Notes under the pieces: generated by a model | Database searches by the model: none | Seen by the model: only the letters and a program-made list of their open reading frames with translations | What the model was told of the DNA's origin: nothing | Shown here: piece after piece, positions 1 through 7,660 of the stretch | How positions within the stretch are numbered: position 1 is the first letter of the stretch | How the letters are laid out: each line of letters begins with the position of its first letter | Program-made: the position numbers and the translations under genes | From: Desulfosporosinus sp. | GTDB taxonomy: Bacteria > Bacillota > Desulfitobacteriia > Desulfitobacteriales > Desulfitobacteriaceae | Length of the DNA stretch: 13,058 bases | Assembly (NCBI GenBank): GCA_016278585.1 | Contig: JADQBO010000174.1 | Location: 1-13,058 of the forward strand | Reading direction: 5' to 3'

Positions 1-1047
1 ATTGACTTACTTGTGACAGTTGAAGGGCTTACATCTCATGAAGAGCATCAAGAGGTATTGAAATATGTACGTCATATTGAATATGTGAAACGAGATACTG
101 GTTTATTGGCAATGCTTTCACAACTTCCTTATCAAATACAAACCAGAAAAAAATTGCAAAGTATACAAGTTCAGGGCTCATACGAATACGTCCTGCTTGA
201 AAGTGAGTATGTTTATCCGATTTTACTTAATCCAAACCTAAATTTCTCTAATATCATTGTATTCCTTCGAGTTCAAAATGACGAATCACATTATCAAATG
301 GAGTTAGCGAAAAGCTCCAAATTAATCTGGAAGAAGTTATTCTACCATTTAGAAAGTTTTAAATTCAAAATTATAGAAACTAAAATTAGTAAATATGTTA
401 AAAACTATATGTTTATATCGCATGATGAATACTTAGAATTCAAGATAAAAAAACCTATTATGAAAGCGATATTCTTGCCTCCACCAGTGGATCTAAGCAA
501 AATGGTAGCTCCGGAGGATAAAAGAGGAAAAGCTGTTTTGTTTGTAGGATCGTTATTTATGGTAAATATCCAGGAAGCGGTTTTATGGTATTTGAAATAT
601 GTCCATCCTATGTTGTTGGATATTGAAGACTATGTATTTATTATCGCCGGAAATACTAAGGGGAAATCTACTGCTTGGTTAAGCAAATTAAAATACGAAC
701 GAGTAACCGTATATGATACGCCTTCAGAGTTGCGAACATTATATACAGATAGTAAAGTTTTTGTGAACCCGATGCAACATGGTGCAGGGGTAAAACTGAA
801 AAACTTTGAAGCTTTATCTAATGGACTTCCAGTAGTTAGTACAGGAATAGGTAACGAAGGCTCCGGTTTAGAAAATACTGTAGATCTTCTTGTGGCAGAG
901 CGCCCAGAAGATTTTGCAGAATGCATTCGCAAGTTTTTACTTAGCTCGAACTATGGTCAAGTAATGGTTAGATCTGCTCAGAATCGTTTCAAAACTTCTT
1001 ATAACCAGGAAACTGTTCTTCAACAATTTCTATCTGATCTTAGTTAA
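1..1047 (+). CDS. Glycosyltransferase family 4 (GT4), 5' end cut by window edge
   Basis: This is a cytoplasmic GT-B glycosyltransferase that would add a sugar to a lipid-linked polysaccharide precursor. The frame is open back to base 1. A GTG at 13 exists, but the 344 residues from it lack the usual N-terminal Rossmann start of the family, so the true start probably lies upstream of the window. Counting from the GTG, residues 173-200 hold the beta-alpha unit opening the second domain (VLFVGSLF). Residues 256-275 hold the donor-binding signature HGAGVKLKNFEALSNGLPVV, with E266 in the position of the conserved acidic residue. It heads a same-strand run of polysaccharide genes, and the next gene starts 128 bases downstream. 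Acceptor and donor cannot be read from the sequence. The family assignment is secure; the exact sugar is unknown. Confidence 0.88.
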   Translation: MDLLVTVEGLTSHEEHQEVLKYVRHIEYVKRDTGLLAMLSQLPYQIQTRKKLQSIQVQGSYEYVLLESEYVYPILLNPNLNFSNIIVFLRVQNDESHYQMELAKSSKLIWKKLFYHLESFKFKIIETKISKYVKNYMFISHDEYLEFKIKKPIMKAIFLPPPVDLSKMVAPEDKRGKAVLFVGSLFMVNIQEAVLWYLKYVHPMLLDIEDYVFIIAGNTKGKSTAWLSKLKYERVTVYDTPSELRTLYTDSKVFVNPMQHGAGVKLKNFEALSNGLPVVSTGIGNEGSGLENTVDLLVAERPEDFAECIRKFLLSSNYGQVMVRSAQNRFKTSYNQETVLQQFLSDLS

Positions 1048-1175
1048 GTTTGTAATCCGCCAAACGCGTTTTAAATTAATGTTATTAGCCGTACTAAAAC
1101 AGCCTAATCCTAAAGTGACCACTTTCAAGTGCTTATCAGGAGTTATTAAGAACAAAGGAAAGAGGACGACAAAAA

Positions 1176-2372
1176 GTGGATAAATTAAAGCTTATAGTAT
1201 ACTTTATATTTTTCCCTTTACGAATAATATCAATGTTTATTCCAAAGAATCCAAAGTTAATTATTTTTGGATCTTCATTGGGCGAAAAATTTGCGGATAA
1301 TTCTAAGTATTTGTATCTCAATTTGAGTAGGGACTCAGAATATGAATGTTATTGGATCACAAAATCAAAAAAAAATGCATCATATTTGACTAGTTTAGGT
1401 TTTAAAAGTTTATACTTATATTCTATTAAAGGAATATTAAAATGTTGTAGAGCTAAAGTTAACTTTATAACTCATAGAGTAGATGATATTAATCCATTGT
1501 TTCTTGGAGGTTCCTTAACAGTTCAATTATGGCATGGTATTCCGTTGAAAAAAATCGGTTTCGATACTGATTGGAGGTATTCTTCTTTTTTAGGTCAGTT
1601 GAAATATATATTCAAAAAGGTAATCTATTTTATTTTCCCTTATTCTTATTATATGAACTGTGATAGATTAGTTGTACCGTCGAAATTTGTTATAGATTCT
1701 TATCTAAGTGCATTTGGTTTCGGTGAAAGTAAAGTCATTATCTCTCCACAACCTAGAGTTGAATGTTTAGACCCAAACTATATCTTAGACAGTAAGTTAT
1801 TTCCTGAGCTTTTATTGCTACAAGATTTAAAAAAATTTGATTGGGTATTGACGTGGTTACCTACTCATAGAAGACAAAGTAATACAGATTTTAATGATTT
1901 ATTAGAAAAGTATGGGTTTGATGATAATAAATTTGAAGAATTCCTTGAAAAAAATAATGCGATATTTATAATAAAGACACATTTACTTGAAGATTGTGGA
2001 GATAGGTTCAAGGGGAGATTTAGGTTTTTATTATATAAATATACCGATCCCTACCCTTTACTGAAATACACTTCAATTTTATTAACAGATTATTCTAGTG
2101 TCTATTTCGATTTCCTAGTGACAGGGAGACCTATTATTTTCACCCCGTTCGACTTTAAAGAATATAGCGAAAATGTTGGCTTTTACTATGACTACAATGA
2201 ATTTACACCTGGACCTAAGGCTAAAAATTGGAACGAAGTAATTGAGTGTTCAGACGAACTTATGAGAAACCCTATAAAATTTAATTGGGAGCGCTTAGAA
2301 CTTAATAATTCAATCAACCCACATGGAACAAAGGATTGTAGCAAAATTCTAATAAATAAAATCATGAATTGA
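1176..2372 (+). CDS. CDP-glycerol glycerophosphotransferase family protein (TagB/TagF type)
   Basis: The family transfers glycerol phosphate (or ribitol phosphate) from its CDP derivative onto a membrane-linked acceptor, as in teichoic acid synthesis. The 398 residues start with a basic, hydrophobic segment (residues 4-22) that could hold the enzyme at the membrane. Family motifs visible are LWHGIPLKKIGFD (118-130), WLPTHRR (227-233), the strong LLTDYSSVYFDFLVTGRPII block (302-321) and PGPKAKNW (346-353). GTG at 1176 is preceded by AGGAAAGAGG ending 10 bases upstream, which fixes the start. Its natural partner is the activated-glycerol cassette downstream at 4257-6869, which would make its donor. 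Whether it adds a single glycerol phosphate or a polymer cannot be told; polymerases of this family are often longer, so a single decoration is my inference. Confidence 0.9.
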   Translation: MDKLKLIVYFIFFPLRIISMFIPKNPKLIIFGSSLGEKFADNSKYLYLNLSRDSEYECYWITKSKKNASYLTSLGFKSLYLYSIKGILKCCRAKVNFITHRVDDINPLFLGGSLTVQLWHGIPLKKIGFDTDWRYSSFLGQLKYIFKKVIYFIFPYSYYMNCDRLVVPSKFVIDSYLSAFGFGESKVIISPQPRVECLDPNYILDSKLFPELLLLQDLKKFDWVLTWLPTHRRQSNTDFNDLLEKYGFDDNKFEEFLEKNNAIFIIKTHLLEDCGDRFKGRFRFLLYKYTDPYPLLKYTSILLTDYSSVYFDFLVTGRPIIFTPFDFKEYSENVGFYYDYNEFTPGPKAKNWNEVIECSDELMRNPIKFNWERLELNNSINPHGTKDCSKILINKIMN

Positions 2373-2707
2373 ATGAAGATATGTTAATTCTTCAAGATTG
2401 AATCTCGTACAAATCTTAGAAGGACAACTACAAGAGGCATCCTAACGATAGAGTAAAGTAGAAACAAATAAAGCAACGTAGTGACCAGACTCACTGTGCT
2501 CCGCTTGTTGCTGTCATTTCTATACAATTGATGAAGAGTCAAAAGAGGACCGTTATAGAAAAGTATATTTGTCAGCAAGCTGCTGGAAAACGTGGAGCCT
2601 ACCTCATCATTATTAAACAGTATTGATGCATATGAGGTCATAAATCAAAATGTACCTATTTAGAAAGCGAAACCCAGTTAAATTAATATGCCGCTCCATT
2701 TTTCTAA
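2373..2707 (+). other. Long gap inside the polysaccharide locus, no intact gene
   Basis: All plus-strand frames are broken by stops. An 85-codon minus-strand frame (2641-2384) exists but has no convincing ribosome site or family match. A short plus-strand stretch around 2575-2660 (KLLENVEPTSSLLNSIDAYEV) looks coding in character but is stopped on both sides. I read this as probably degenerated coding DNA left after loss of a gene from the cluster. No terminator with a T-run was seen. Confidence 0.4.
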
Positions 2708-2836
2708 AAAATTAGTCTGAGGATTTATAGCCATACATTAGAGAATATCTTATGGGCAATGGTTAATCCTTTAAAAATGTATGAAATAGCTAATTGGCGA
2801 TTGAAAAAGATATTATCTACAATAAATGAGATGTAA
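2708..2836 (+). pseudogene. Possible C-terminal remnant of a lost polysaccharide gene
   Basis: A 42-codon open stretch runs up to a TAA at 2834-2836 and has coding-like composition (SHTLENILWAMVNPLKMYEI). It has no start codon with a ribosome site. Its stop overlaps the AAAGGA ribosome site of the flippase gene, the usual arrangement for two adjacent operon genes, so this may be the tail of a former upstream neighbour. I do not recognise the family. It could also be chance open frame in AT-rich DNA. Confidence 0.25.
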
Positions 2837-2849
2837 AGGATTAAGGATA

Positions 2850-4244
2850 ATGTTAAAGGTAACATTCAAGAGTTTTGGGTGGACAGTACTTGGTGGCGTA
2901 GTCTCTTTTGCATTTCAGTTAGCTGCTGCTCGGGTTCTTGGTGCTAGCGAGTACGGAAAGGCTAATTATTATCTTGGATATGCAATGATATTGTCCTTGT
3001 TTACTTATTTTGGGGTTCAATTATACTTACCGAAAGTTCTACAACAATCATCTACGCGACAAGTAGTGCTATCTCAAACGTTTTGGACATTGACGCTTGT
3101 TTACTTCATGCTTCTACCGATTGAGTTTATAATTCTTAGGGAGTTTATAGAGGCTAAACAATTTTTTATAGTAGCTTTGATAAGCTATTCTATGTTATCA
3201 ATAGAGATCTTAAGTTCTTATTATATCGGTATTGGTAGGGCTGATCAATCTGCTTTGTTACGACGTACGATAATAGGTTTATTAAACGTGATCTTATTTG
3301 TAATAATGTGGTTCCTTTTAGGGGCGACATATAATGTGTACCTTTTTGCATTGATAGCAACTAATTTTATTCCGATATTATACATTGGTATAATGAAGGA
3401 ATTACAATTCAGGAGTTTTAACTTTAATATTATTGTATCTTCATTCCAATTTTATATTGTTCAAATAGTATATGGGGTTTACATTCCTTTTTCTAGGATA
3501 CTTCAAGGACAATATGGGACTTTTGAGACAGTAGGAGTATTATCGGTTGGCATAATTCTCGGAAATGTAACCAATATTTTTGGAGATAGTTTTGCAAAAG
3601 TAGCAATGCCTGAGTTTGCTAAGGCTTGGAAATACCAGGACCTGGGACACTTAAAGAAGGTGTTTATGGACTCAACGCGACTAAACGCCTACCTTGTATT
3701 ACCATTGGCCATTTTTTCTATTCTTAATTCTAAAAATATATTAAACTTCTTGGGGAAAGGTTTTGAAGGTGGAGAAAATATTTTGATGTTATTGCTTTTC
3801 TCACAATTCATTAACTCCTTTGTTGGTCCGAATGGGACATTGTTAAACATGACGAATAATCAAAGATATGAAATGTTTAATGGAGCGGCTAAGTTAGCGT
3901 GTGCTTTAATTTTAGGTTTTTGGTTAGCCCCTCATTTTTATTGGGGAATTGCAGTATCTATTGTTGCTGCTGAGATACTTGTTAATGTCATAAAAGTTCT
4001 CCAGTTATATGTGATTTTTAAAATTTGGCCTTATACTGTAAAGACATTTAGCTTTATTTGTGTATTAGCAGTTATTCAAGTACTTGGTTTTTCATTTTTA
4101 AGTCACCTTGGACTATCTTTTGTTAATTTAATAATGGCTAGTATTCCCTTTGGCGTATTAGTATACTATGTTAGTTTTCGTTTTTCACCAATTATGCAGG
4201 ATCGAGAAATTTTAAAAATAATTATCGCAAAATTAAAAGTATAA
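2850..4244 (+). CDS. Oligosaccharide flippase, Wzx-like (MOP superfamily)
   Basis: This is a polytopic membrane protein of about 464 residues that would flip the undecaprenyl-linked repeat unit across the cytoplasmic membrane. It begins KSFGWTVLGGVVSFAFQLAA, the usual first amphipathic and membrane segment of polysaccharide flippases, followed by ARVLGASEYGKANYYLG, a typical loop. Hydrophobic segments repeat throughout and suggest 12-14 membrane helices. An upstream in-frame ATG at 2826 would add eight residues. I prefer ATG 2850 because AAAGGA (2835-2840) lies nine bases before it, whereas 2826 has no site. The gene ends 12 bases before the dehydrogenase gene, so the two are probably co-transcribed. 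Family-level call is strong; the exported glycan is unknown. Confidence 0.88.
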   Translation: MLKVTFKSFGWTVLGGVVSFAFQLAAARVLGASEYGKANYYLGYAMILSLFTYFGVQLYLPKVLQQSSTRQVVLSQTFWTLTLVYFMLLPIEFIILREFIEAKQFFIVALISYSMLSIEILSSYYIGIGRADQSALLRRTIIGLLNVILFVIMWFLLGATYNVYLFALIATNFIPILYIGIMKELQFRSFNFNIIVSSFQFYIVQIVYGVYIPFSRILQGQYGTFETVGVLSVGIILGNVTNIFGDSFAKVAMPEFAKAWKYQDLGHLKKVFMDSTRLNAYLVLPLAIFSILNSKNILNFLGKGFEGGENILMLLLFSQFINSFVGPNGTLLNMTNNQRYEMFNGAAKLACALILGFWLAPHFYWGIAVSIVAAEILVNVIKVLQLYVIFKIWPYTVKTFSFICVLAVIQVLGFSFLSHLGLSFVNLIMASIPFGVLVYYVSFRFSPIMQDREILKIIIAKLKV

Positions 4245-4256
4245 GGGGTGTAAAAA

Positions 4257-5288
4257 TTGAAATTAGAAAATGTCCTTAAAATTGAAGAAAATGCTATACA
4301 TAAAGTTCATGAAATACTCTCAGCAAGTAATATTAAAGGCAAGCTTCTATTTATTACTGACCCACTGATTGATGGACTATACGGAACAACTGTTAGAGAT
4401 CAGCTTGCTCAACTTGTAAACTTGAAATCAGAGAGTGTGGATAATAATTCTATAGCATATTCAATGTCTGTTGCCGAGCGTGTTATTGCTACAGATGTTG
4501 ATTACATTGTAGGACTTGGTGGAGGTAAGGTTTTAGATGTTTGTAAGTATGCGGCTTATGTATCAAAGCGTCCATTTATCTCTATACCGACTACAATGGC
4601 AAATGATGGGATTGCCTCTCCAATCGCAGTTTTGAAAAGAAAGGATGGAAAACCTAAGAGCCTTGGCTGTGTGAAGCCAACTATCATCATTATTGATACA
4701 GTATTGATTAAGGACAGCCCTATACAATTCATAAAAGCCGGCATCGGTGACACCATATCCAATCATATGGCTTTGATGGATTGGGATTTCGCTTGTACAA
4801 GAAACCAAGATAAAATGAATGGATTCGCTTATCTCATGTCAAGAGCATCATTGGATGCATTGATGAGAACTAAGTATGATACCATATGTCCAGAATTCAT
4901 TAATGTACTAGCAAATTCATTAGTGCTGTCGGGTATTGCAATGGATTTTGCAGGAAGTAGTAGGCCAGTAAGCGGTTCAGAGCATTTGTTCAGTCATGCA
5001 TTGGATTATTACTGTGAACAGAACAACTTACATGGAATACAGGTTGCACTTGGAACAGTAGCTGTCCTCAAACTTTTAGGGCTTGAATATAGTGAAGTTT
5101 TAAATTATCTAAAAAGGTTTGAAGTAGATATTAATCCTAAACATTTGGGGATTTCTAAAGAAGATTTTGTTTTGTGCATGCAGAAAGCCACCACAATGCG
5201 GAATAACCGATACACTTACCTACATGAGACAAATCTAGAAACAGATGTTTTAAGTAAACTTTATGATAATTTAATGGAGGAGTTGTAA
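4257..5288 (+). CDS. Iron-type alcohol dehydrogenase, sn-glycerol-1-phosphate dehydrogenase (EgsA/AraM-like)
   Basis: Family members use NAD(P)H and a bound divalent metal to reduce dihydroxyacetone phosphate, or dihydroxyacetone, to a glycerol product. In the 343 residues, GLGGGKVLDVCKYAA (86-100) is the dinucleotide-binding segment and SIPTTMANDG (109-118) is the conserved substrate loop. D165 (AGIGDTISNH), H243 (SGSEHLFSH) and H259 (LHGIQVALG) are the likely metal ligands. The start is TTG 4257 with AAGGGGTG six bases upstream. It is followed two bases after its stop by a nucleotidyltransferase and then a HAD hydrolase. I infer that it makes the glycerol or glycerol phosphate that these partners activate for the glycerophosphotransferase at 1176. 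It could correspond to the reductase of the pneumococcal gtp cassette rather than to a true G1P dehydrogenase. Confidence 0.87.
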   Translation: MKLENVLKIEENAIHKVHEILSASNIKGKLLFITDPLIDGLYGTTVRDQLAQLVNLKSESVDNNSIAYSMSVAERVIATDVDYIVGLGGGKVLDVCKYAAYVSKRPFISIPTTMANDGIASPIAVLKRKDGKPKSLGCVKPTIIIIDTVLIKDSPIQFIKAGIGDTISNHMALMDWDFACTRNQDKMNGFAYLMSRASLDALMRTKYDTICPEFINVLANSLVLSGIAMDFAGSSRPVSGSEHLFSHALDYYCEQNNLHGIQVALGTVAVLKLLGLEYSEVLNYLKRFEVDINPKHLGISKEDFVLCMQKATTMRNNRYTYLHETNLETDVLSKLYDNLMEEL

Positions 5289-5290
5289 CG

Positions 5291-6001
5291 GTGAAAGCAC
5301 TAATTTTAGCAGCAGGATTAGGCTCAAGATTGGCACCTATTACAGATAATTGTCCGAAATCTCTAGTTCCAGTTAATGGACAGCCTATTCTGATGAAACA
5401 AATCGAAAACTTACATAAGAACGGCATTACGGATATTACTATTATTTCGGGATATAAGTCAGAAATTTTGGAATCTGCAGTTATGAAAAAGTATCCGGAA
5501 ATCAAGGTTATCAATAGTGTAGATTTCGCAATCACTAACAATATGTATTCTGCTTATCTTGGAAGACATAATGTTAGTGGCGGTAAATTTCTCATGATGA
5601 ATGCTGATGTATTTTATGACGCATCTGTTATTACCGCATTACTTGCATTTGAAGCTCCGAATGCAATCGTTACCGATATAGGAACATATCTTGAGGAGTC
5701 TATGAAGGTTGTTGAAGTTGACGGCCGACTTGTTAAGATTTCTAAACAGATTACTAAAGCTGAAGCGCTGGGGGCATCTATTGATGTTTATAAATTTTCT
5801 GATGACGGTGGTGTAAAATTCTTTACTAAGTGTGCCGAATATATAGAAGAGAAGAATGAGCTCAAGATGTGGAGTGAAGTTGCGCTGAATGACATTTTAC
5901 AGGAAATAGTGTTTAAGGCTTGCCCACTTCAAGGAAGATGGCTTGAGATTGATAACAACGATGACTTAGCAGCAGCTGAGAAGTTGTTTGCTGGGGAGTG
6001 A
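5291..6001 (+). CDS. LicC-like sugar/alcohol-phosphate nucleotidyltransferase (probable CTP:glycerol-phosphate cytidylyltransferase)
   Basis: The enzyme would condense an NTP (probably CTP) with a small phosphorylated alcohol, releasing pyrophosphate. The 236 residues show the classic fold signature LAAGLGSRLAPIT plus PKSLVPVNGQPI (6-33), NNMYSAY (83-89) and NADVFYD with metal-binding D106. The C-terminal WLEIDNNDDLAAAE lies around 217-230 and is typical of LicC-type cytidylyltransferases for choline phosphate and related substrates. GTG 5291 lies behind GGAGG (5276-5280) in the tail of the preceding gene, so the two are translationally linked. Next to a glycerol-phosphate-type dehydrogenase and a glycerophosphotransferase, glycerol phosphate is the most likely substrate; choline or ethanolamine phosphate is less likely because no choline or phosphonate genes are nearby. 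Confidence 0.88.
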   Translation: MKALILAAGLGSRLAPITDNCPKSLVPVNGQPILMKQIENLHKNGITDITIISGYKSEILESAVMKKYPEIKVINSVDFAITNNMYSAYLGRHNVSGGKFLMMNADVFYDASVITALLAFEAPNAIVTDIGTYLEESMKVVEVDGRLVKISKQITKAEALGASIDVYKFSDDGGVKFFTKCAEYIEEKNELKMWSEVALNDILQEIVFKACPLQGRWLEIDNNDDLAAAEKLFAGE

Positions 6002-6008
6002 TATAGTT

Positions 6009-6869
6009 ATGCGCGAGAATGTAGATGTAAAGGCGAATTCTATCAATAAAGCTTATCTTGATGTTTTTGGGGCGAACGCATCCGTTCTCAAGAGGAAAAA
6101 GTTATTTCTTTTCGACATGGATGGAACCATTTATGAAGAGGAACGACTGTTTGATGGAACACTCGATTTGATGAAACATATAATAGAATCTAAAGGTCGA
6201 TATGTATTTATTACAAATAATTCTTCAAAATCAGTAAAGGATTACATAATAAAAGTAAGAGGAATGGGCATTGAAGTGGAATTGGACAACTTCTTCACTT
6301 CAGCTCAAGCTACAATCGTATATCTTAAACAGAATTATTCAGGACAATCAGTTTATTGTATGGGAACAAAGTCGCTTGTTGATGAACTAATTTGTAGTGG
6401 CATTGATGTTGTAACTGAGGTAAGTGATAAAGCAGGTGTAATTTTAGTTGGCTTTGACACAGAGCTTACATCTGAAAAAATCCGAAAGACCTGTGAAATG
6501 CTTAAGAAAGACCTTCCTTATTTAGCGACTAATCCTGATTACGCTTGTCCAGTTAGCTTTGGTTTTATTCCTGATTGTGGAGCAATTTGTAACATGCTCT
6601 CTTTCCCCTCTGGAAAGGAACCTTTATTCATCGGAAAACCAGCTCCAATAATGGTAAATTATGTAGTGGATAAATTTGGTTATAAATTAGAGGAGGCAGT
6701 CGTAATTGGCGATCGACTTTATACAGATGTTGCAACGGGGCTGAATGCTGGTATTACAGCTATTTGTGTTCTGACAGGCGAAGCGACTATAGAAGAAATA
6801 GAAAATGGCGACATTAAGCCGACGTTCACGTTTGAAAGCGTGAAAGAGATATTTGAGTGCGTGAAGTAA
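6009..6869 (+). CDS. HAD-IIA family hydrolase/phosphotransferase (NagD/AraL-like)
   Basis: This is a cytoplasmic haloacid-dehalogenase superfamily enzyme with a type IIA cap. In the 286-residue form, the nucleophile motif FLFDMDGT gives D36 and acid/base D38. FITNNSSKS supplies motif II (T69), GKPAP supplies the motif III lysine (K210), and VIGDRLYTDVATG supplies motif IV (D235, D240). All catalytic residues are present. A TTG at 5988 would overlap the previous gene, but ATG 6009 follows GGGGAG (5993-5998) at ten bases and is preferred. It closes the activated-glycerol cassette. As I recall, the HAD-like member of the pneumococcal gtp1-3 set was assigned a glycerol-2-phosphate-forming role; phosphatase activity on dihydroxyacetone phosphate or a glycerol phosphate is equally compatible with the sequence. 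Confidence 0.86.
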   Translation: MRENVDVKANSINKAYLDVFGANASVLKRKKLFLFDMDGTIYEEERLFDGTLDLMKHIIESKGRYVFITNNSSKSVKDYIIKVRGMGIEVELDNFFTSAQATIVYLKQNYSGQSVYCMGTKSLVDELICSGIDVVTEVSDKAGVILVGFDTELTSEKIRKTCEMLKKDLPYLATNPDYACPVSFGFIPDCGAICNMLSFPSGKEPLFIGKPAPIMVNYVVDKFGYKLEEAVVIGDRLYTDVATGLNAGITAICVLTGEATIEEIENGDIKPTFTFESVKEIFECVK

Positions 6870-6920
6870 ATCCATCTCCTGTGATTTTTGCTTAAGGGAC
6901 ACGGCCTCCAAGGGGAACCA

Positions 6921-6972
6921 GGTGCCTGACACTACTAGTGATTGGTCGAAAATATAGTGGGTGGGAATGCCA
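6921..6972 (+). repeat. Dispersed repeat, copy A (GGTGCCTGACAC followed by AAAATATAGTGGGTGGGAAT box)
   Basis: GGTGCCTGACAC (6921-6932) is followed at 6944-6972 by GGTCG, then AAAATATAGTGGGTGGGAAT, then GCCA. The same two parts recur in the same order at 10543-10597. In both copies the second part can fold as GGTGGG-AAT-CCCACC or a variant; here the right arm is GCCATC, which gives a weaker hairpin with one mismatch. I see no transposase nearby. Confidence 0.7.
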
Positions 6973-7134
6973 TCGAACAATTGGAAAGATCACATGGTGT
7001 TATGCCGAGCTTGCGGTGCAGGAGTTTGTTTGTTCATCGATAACAGTGCTTATGAAAACCCGAATTATGACAATCAAGAATGGTAGCCAGATCATGTAAT
7101 GCTTACCAAAGAGGAAAAACCTTTGTCGTTCTGA
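6967..7134 (+). pseudogene. Decayed small zinc-ribbon-like gene
   Basis: The frame from ATG 6967 reads MPSNNWKDHMVLCRACGAG and continues through SAYENPNYDNQEW to a TAG at 7084-7086. Beyond the TAG the same frame continues PDHVMLTKEEKPLSF to TGA 7132-7134, exactly at a palindrome that could be its terminator. The CxxC pair (LCRACG) suggests half of a zinc knuckle. I read it as a small soluble protein gene interrupted by an amber stop, with its 5' end overlapping repeat copy A and therefore possibly replaced. No family was recognised. Confidence 0.4.
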
Positions 7135-7152
7135 CGCTTATTAATAAGCGTC
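7133..7152 (+). terminator. Perfect 20-bp palindrome, possible terminator
   Basis: GACGCTTATT and AATAAGCGTC are exact reverse complements with no spacer, followed by TGTTTTC. It begins at the stop codon of the decayed zinc-ribbon frame. The T-run is short and the loop must open from the AT-rich centre, so this is a weak terminator candidate; a protein-binding site is the alternative. Confidence 0.45.
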
Positions 7153-7257
7153 TGTTTTCATTGTCATAAAACAAGTCTTGAATTACTTACGTCCAGGTAT
7201 TTCCTGAATAATTTGGTTGCTCTCGCAGAGCATATTATTCATCCCTAGGGGTATCCT

Positions 7258-7380
7258 ATGAACACAAACACGCAGTTGTTCCAAAGTTGTAGCAAATGCA
7301 ATTTGACAAATGGATTCAACGGTGCTGAATTTATCATCGGGAATCTTGGAACAGCGTTGCTACAACCGAAGTTGGGGTGA
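7258..7380 (+). CDS. Possible 40-aa CxxC peptide, first gene of the GTPase operon
   Basis: ATG 7258 has TAGGGG (7246-7251) six bases upstream and the frame runs 40 codons to TGA 7378-7380. The product has CSKC at residues 11-14 followed by NLTNGFNGAEFIIG. This recalls the first knuckle of small zinc-ribbon proteins, but the second cysteine pair is missing, so it may be a truncated zinc ribbon. The stop lies four bases before the next gene and overlaps that gene's GGGGTGA ribosome site, which suggests coupled translation. Function unknown; it may be a non-functional fragment. Confidence 0.4.
   Translation: MNTNTQLFQSCSKCNLTNGFNGAEFIIGNLGTALLQPKLG
7303..7331 (+). promoter_or_regulatory. Candidate sigma-A promoter before the 91-aa gene
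   Basis: A consensus TTGACA (7303-7308) is followed after 17 bases by TGAATT (7326-7331), which has an upstream TG (extended -10). The -10 itself matches only three of six positions. It lies inside the possible 40-aa gene and would give a leader of about 45 bases for the gene at 7385. Confidence 0.35.
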
Positions 7381-7384
7381 ATCA

Positions 7385-7660
7385 ATGTCGGATAGTGCAA
7401 TACGTAAAGTAATATTTTCTATGCTCCTGGATTACATACAAAATATATTTGCAGATAAGAATTTCAGAATAATTGATTGCAATATTCAAACAGTCGTTCA
7501 TGAGAATACTTATCCAACAACATTTGTTTCAGTTATTGTTGCAGAAAATCATACAGATAAATACTTCAAAATATTAATCGAGTATATTTTTGATACACAC
7601 GACTCAGGACTACTTGACCTCAACATTTTACATATTGAACAAATAGAGGAGAGGATTTAG
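7385..7660 (+). CDS. Unrecognised 91-aa protein paired with the GTPase-like gene
   Basis: I do not recognise this family. The product begins MSDSAIRKVIFSMLLDYIQN and ends NILHIEQIEERI. It has one cysteine (in RIIDCNIQTV), no signal peptide and no clear membrane segment, and reads as a small soluble alpha/beta protein with alternating beta-like stretches (FRIIDCNIQTV, TFVSVIVAE, FKILIEYIF). An in-frame ATG at 7310 would add 25 residues, but GGGGTGA (7372-7378) lies six bases before ATG 7385, which I prefer. Its stop codon is immediately followed by the TTG start of the GTPase-like gene, so the two proteins are made from one transcript and probably act together. A partner or regulator of the GTPase is an inference from this spacing only. 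Confidence 0.7.
   Translation: MSDSAIRKVIFSMLLDYIQNIFADKNFRIIDCNIQTVVHENTYPTTFVSVIVAENHTDKYFKILIEYIFDTHDSGLLDLNILHIEQIEERI

Noticed and set aside
1106..1136. AAAGTG-AC-CACTTT inverted repeat between the first two genes as a terminator
   Set aside because: The loop is only two bases and no T-run follows; the flanking genes look like one operon.
2384..2641. 85-codon minus-strand frame with a hydrophobic stretch as a small membrane protein
   Set aside because: It has no ribosome site, runs against all neighbours and has no family resemblance; it lies in apparently degenerate DNA.
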